Source: an uncultured Lachnospiraceae bacterium (GTDB lineage Bacteria; Bacillota; Clostridia; Lachnospirales; Lachnospiraceae). From it: a DNA stretch of 6,676 nucleotides. Both the position numbers and the translations under genes were made by a program. This document shows, piece by piece, positions 5,807 through 6,676 of this stretch (positions are counted from its first letter, which is position 1; each line of letters begins with the position of its first letter). The DNA is taken from contig CAJUSS010000170.1 of assembly GCA_910588895.1 (NCBI GenBank), positions 1 to 6,676 of the forward strand, in the 5' to 3' direction. The notes beneath the pieces were generated by a model. The model worked only from the letters and a program-made list of their open reading frames with translations, was not told the origin of the DNA and made no database searches.

Positions 5807-6539
5807 ATGCTTGCAGGCGTAACGATCCCCGGATGTTTTATGCTGTGCAGGATTTTAAAAAGGACCATATCGAGCCATCCCTGATCCCGTCTGTCGTCCG
5901 GGGTGAGCTGGCACGGCTCGAGATCGCCGGAACGATCCAGCCGGGAATGCATATCGCCATCACAGCAGGGAGCCGGAGCTGTTAAAGATCGCTGCCGCCA
6001 ATATGCCCAGCATCCTGGTGGGGGAAGCCGATGTCCTGATCGTAGTCGCGATGGGAAAAAACTACAGCGGGACAGGCGTGGACCCCCACATCGCCGGGAC
6101 CTGGTCCACGGAGTTTGGCAACGGCGGGCTGAAGGTGAAGCGGACCTGCTTCCTGGATCTGACCGACTGTTCCCACGGCAATGCCAATGGCATGGGATCA
6201 GCCGATATCATCACGGCACGGATATTTGATAAGCTGGATCTGGACGTCATTTATACCAACTGCTTCACCAGCACCGTGCTCCGCTCCGGGATGATGCCCC
6301 CGGTGGTAGCCACCGACAAGGAAGCGATCCAGGCCTGCCTGCGGACAGCCAACGGGCTGGAGGACTACCAGGCGGCAAGGATCGTCCGGATCAAGAACAC
6401 CCTCCATGTAGGGGAGATCATGCTGTCTGAGGCGTACTATCAAGAAGTGCTGGAGGGCCGGTATCCAGGTGTGCGGGCAGTCTCAGAGCCGGAGGAGCTG
6501 CAGTTTGATGGGGAGGATGCGCTGGAAGGGTTTTCCTGA
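5807..6539 (+). pseudogene. LarA-superfamily (DUF2088, lactate racemase-like) protein, frameshifted and internally deleted
   Basis: Intact relatives are about 420 residues and belong to the nickel-pincer-cofactor isomerase group. Three pieces in three frames match one protein. Piece 1: MLAGVTIP from ATG 5807, with GGCGGGAG upstream at 5789-5796. Piece 2: from 5833, MFYAVQDFKKDHIEPSLIPS and on to PGMHIAITAGSR (37-48), ending at TAA 5983-5985. Piece 3: from about 5967, REPELLKIAAANMPSILVGE onward, with MGKNYSGTGVDPHIAG, LDLTDCSHGNANGMGSADI and RIVRIKNTLHVGE, stopping at TGA 6537-6539. One extra C in the CCCC run at 5827-5830 would join pieces 1 and 2 as IPRMF, the usual family start. Between pieces 2 and 3 roughly 170-200 codons are missing, by comparison with my memory of the family. 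This includes the region that in LarA holds the cofactor lysine and nickel-site histidines. The 178-residue C-terminal ORF from ATG 6003 cannot be a working enzyme. Confidence 0.85.
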
Positions 6540-6574
6540 TCTGGCGTCACTGTCCAAAGAAGAGTAGGCCATAT

Positions 6575-6676
6575 GCCTTTTTTGCTCTCATCCTTTAAGG
6601 CATCTCCGGAAGAGCTACTACAATAAAGGCATCCTGGATCCACCCCTTTACTTTTACCGGGATAAAGATCAAAAAG
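6575..6676 (+). pseudogene. Decayed fragment of a DUF4143-type ATPase gene (runs off the window)
   Basis: From 6601 one frame reads HLRKSYYNKGILDPPLYFYR then DKDQK to the window end. This closely resembles the DUF4143 block (xLKSYxNxGxxPPLYYYRDxDxKEIDL) in the C-terminal half of AAA-type ATPases often linked to toxin-antitoxin-like or mobile contexts. Just upstream, in another frame, GCC TTT TTT GCT CTC ATC CTT reads AFFALIL, reminiscent of the GAFFEALIL that normally precedes it, so a frameshift is likely near 6590-6600. No start codon, ribosome site or N-terminal AAA domain precedes it, only 35 bases after the LarA-like stop codon. It is therefore a remnant, or its 5' part was lost. The match rests on about 25 residues. 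Confidence 0.55.

Noticed and set aside
5378..5884. Plus-strand ORF of 168 residues across the intergenic region
   Set aside because: Low-complexity, Cys/Arg-rich translation crossing the MATE promoter and structured elements; only its last part (from 5807) coincides with the LarA-like start.
5740..5952. Minus-strand ORF of 70 residues opposite the LarA-like gene
   Set aside because: No ribosome site or recognisable motifs; it mirrors the conserved plus-strand reading of the pseudogene.
5807..6539. Programmed frameshifting to give a functional LarA-like protein
   Set aside because: A large conserved core is missing as well as the frame, so no frameshift could restore the enzyme.
6566..6583. 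Hairpin AGGC-CATAT-GCCT followed by six T, as a terminator
   Set aside because: Only four pairs, and the T-run coincides with GCC TTT TTT codons of the DUF4143-like remnant, so it is probably coding debris.

Overview
The window reads as chromosomal DNA of a moderately GC-rich Firmicute, most likely a clostridial gut-type anaerobe (Lachnospiraceae-like). The reasons are a tRNA-sensing T-box leader, strong Shine-Dalgarno sites, textbook TTGACA/TATAAT-type promoters with 17-base spacers, and the protein families present. The taxonomic guess is inference from style, not from a marker gene.

Positions 1-5321 are a run of five minus-strand genes in two transcription units. The downstream unit starts at a strong promoter (2415-2443) and a T-box leader ending in an intrinsic terminator (2088-2408). 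It continues into a GreA-family transcript cleavage factor (1489-1992) and the first 468 codons of valyl-tRNA synthetase (1404 down to base 1, cut by the window edge). Uncharged tRNA-Val should open this leader, so both a synthetase and an RNA polymerase rescue factor appear to be induced when valine charging falls. A possible 36-residue leader ORF has its ribosome site inside the terminator hairpin.

The upstream unit starts at another strong promoter (5508-5536). It has a roughly 180-base structured leader, then a MATE-family efflux transporter (3966-5321), a nitroreductase-family flavoprotein (3138-3875) and a histidine-phosphatase (phosphoglycerate mutase-like) protein (2482-3066). No terminator is evident between these genes, so they probably form one operon, plausibly for detoxification or export. 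Substrates cannot be read from sequence.

Positions 5322-5806 hold no convincing protein gene but are full of structure: the MATE leader with two mutually exclusive pairings, a repeated 9-mer (GTTGTATAG), a bulged hairpin, and a 15-bp long-range stem enclosing about 63 bases. I cannot assign the last element to a known RNA class.

Positions 5807-6676, on the plus strand, are gene debris. There is a LarA-superfamily (DUF2088, lactate racemase-like) pseudogene with an apparent 1-base frameshift near its start and a large internal deletion. The deletion junction is a 9-base string that fits both flanks. After it comes a short decayed piece of a DUF4143-type ATPase gene running off the window. The main points for follow-up are the T-box/greA/valS arrangement, the structured DNA at 5426-5720, and the deletion scar.
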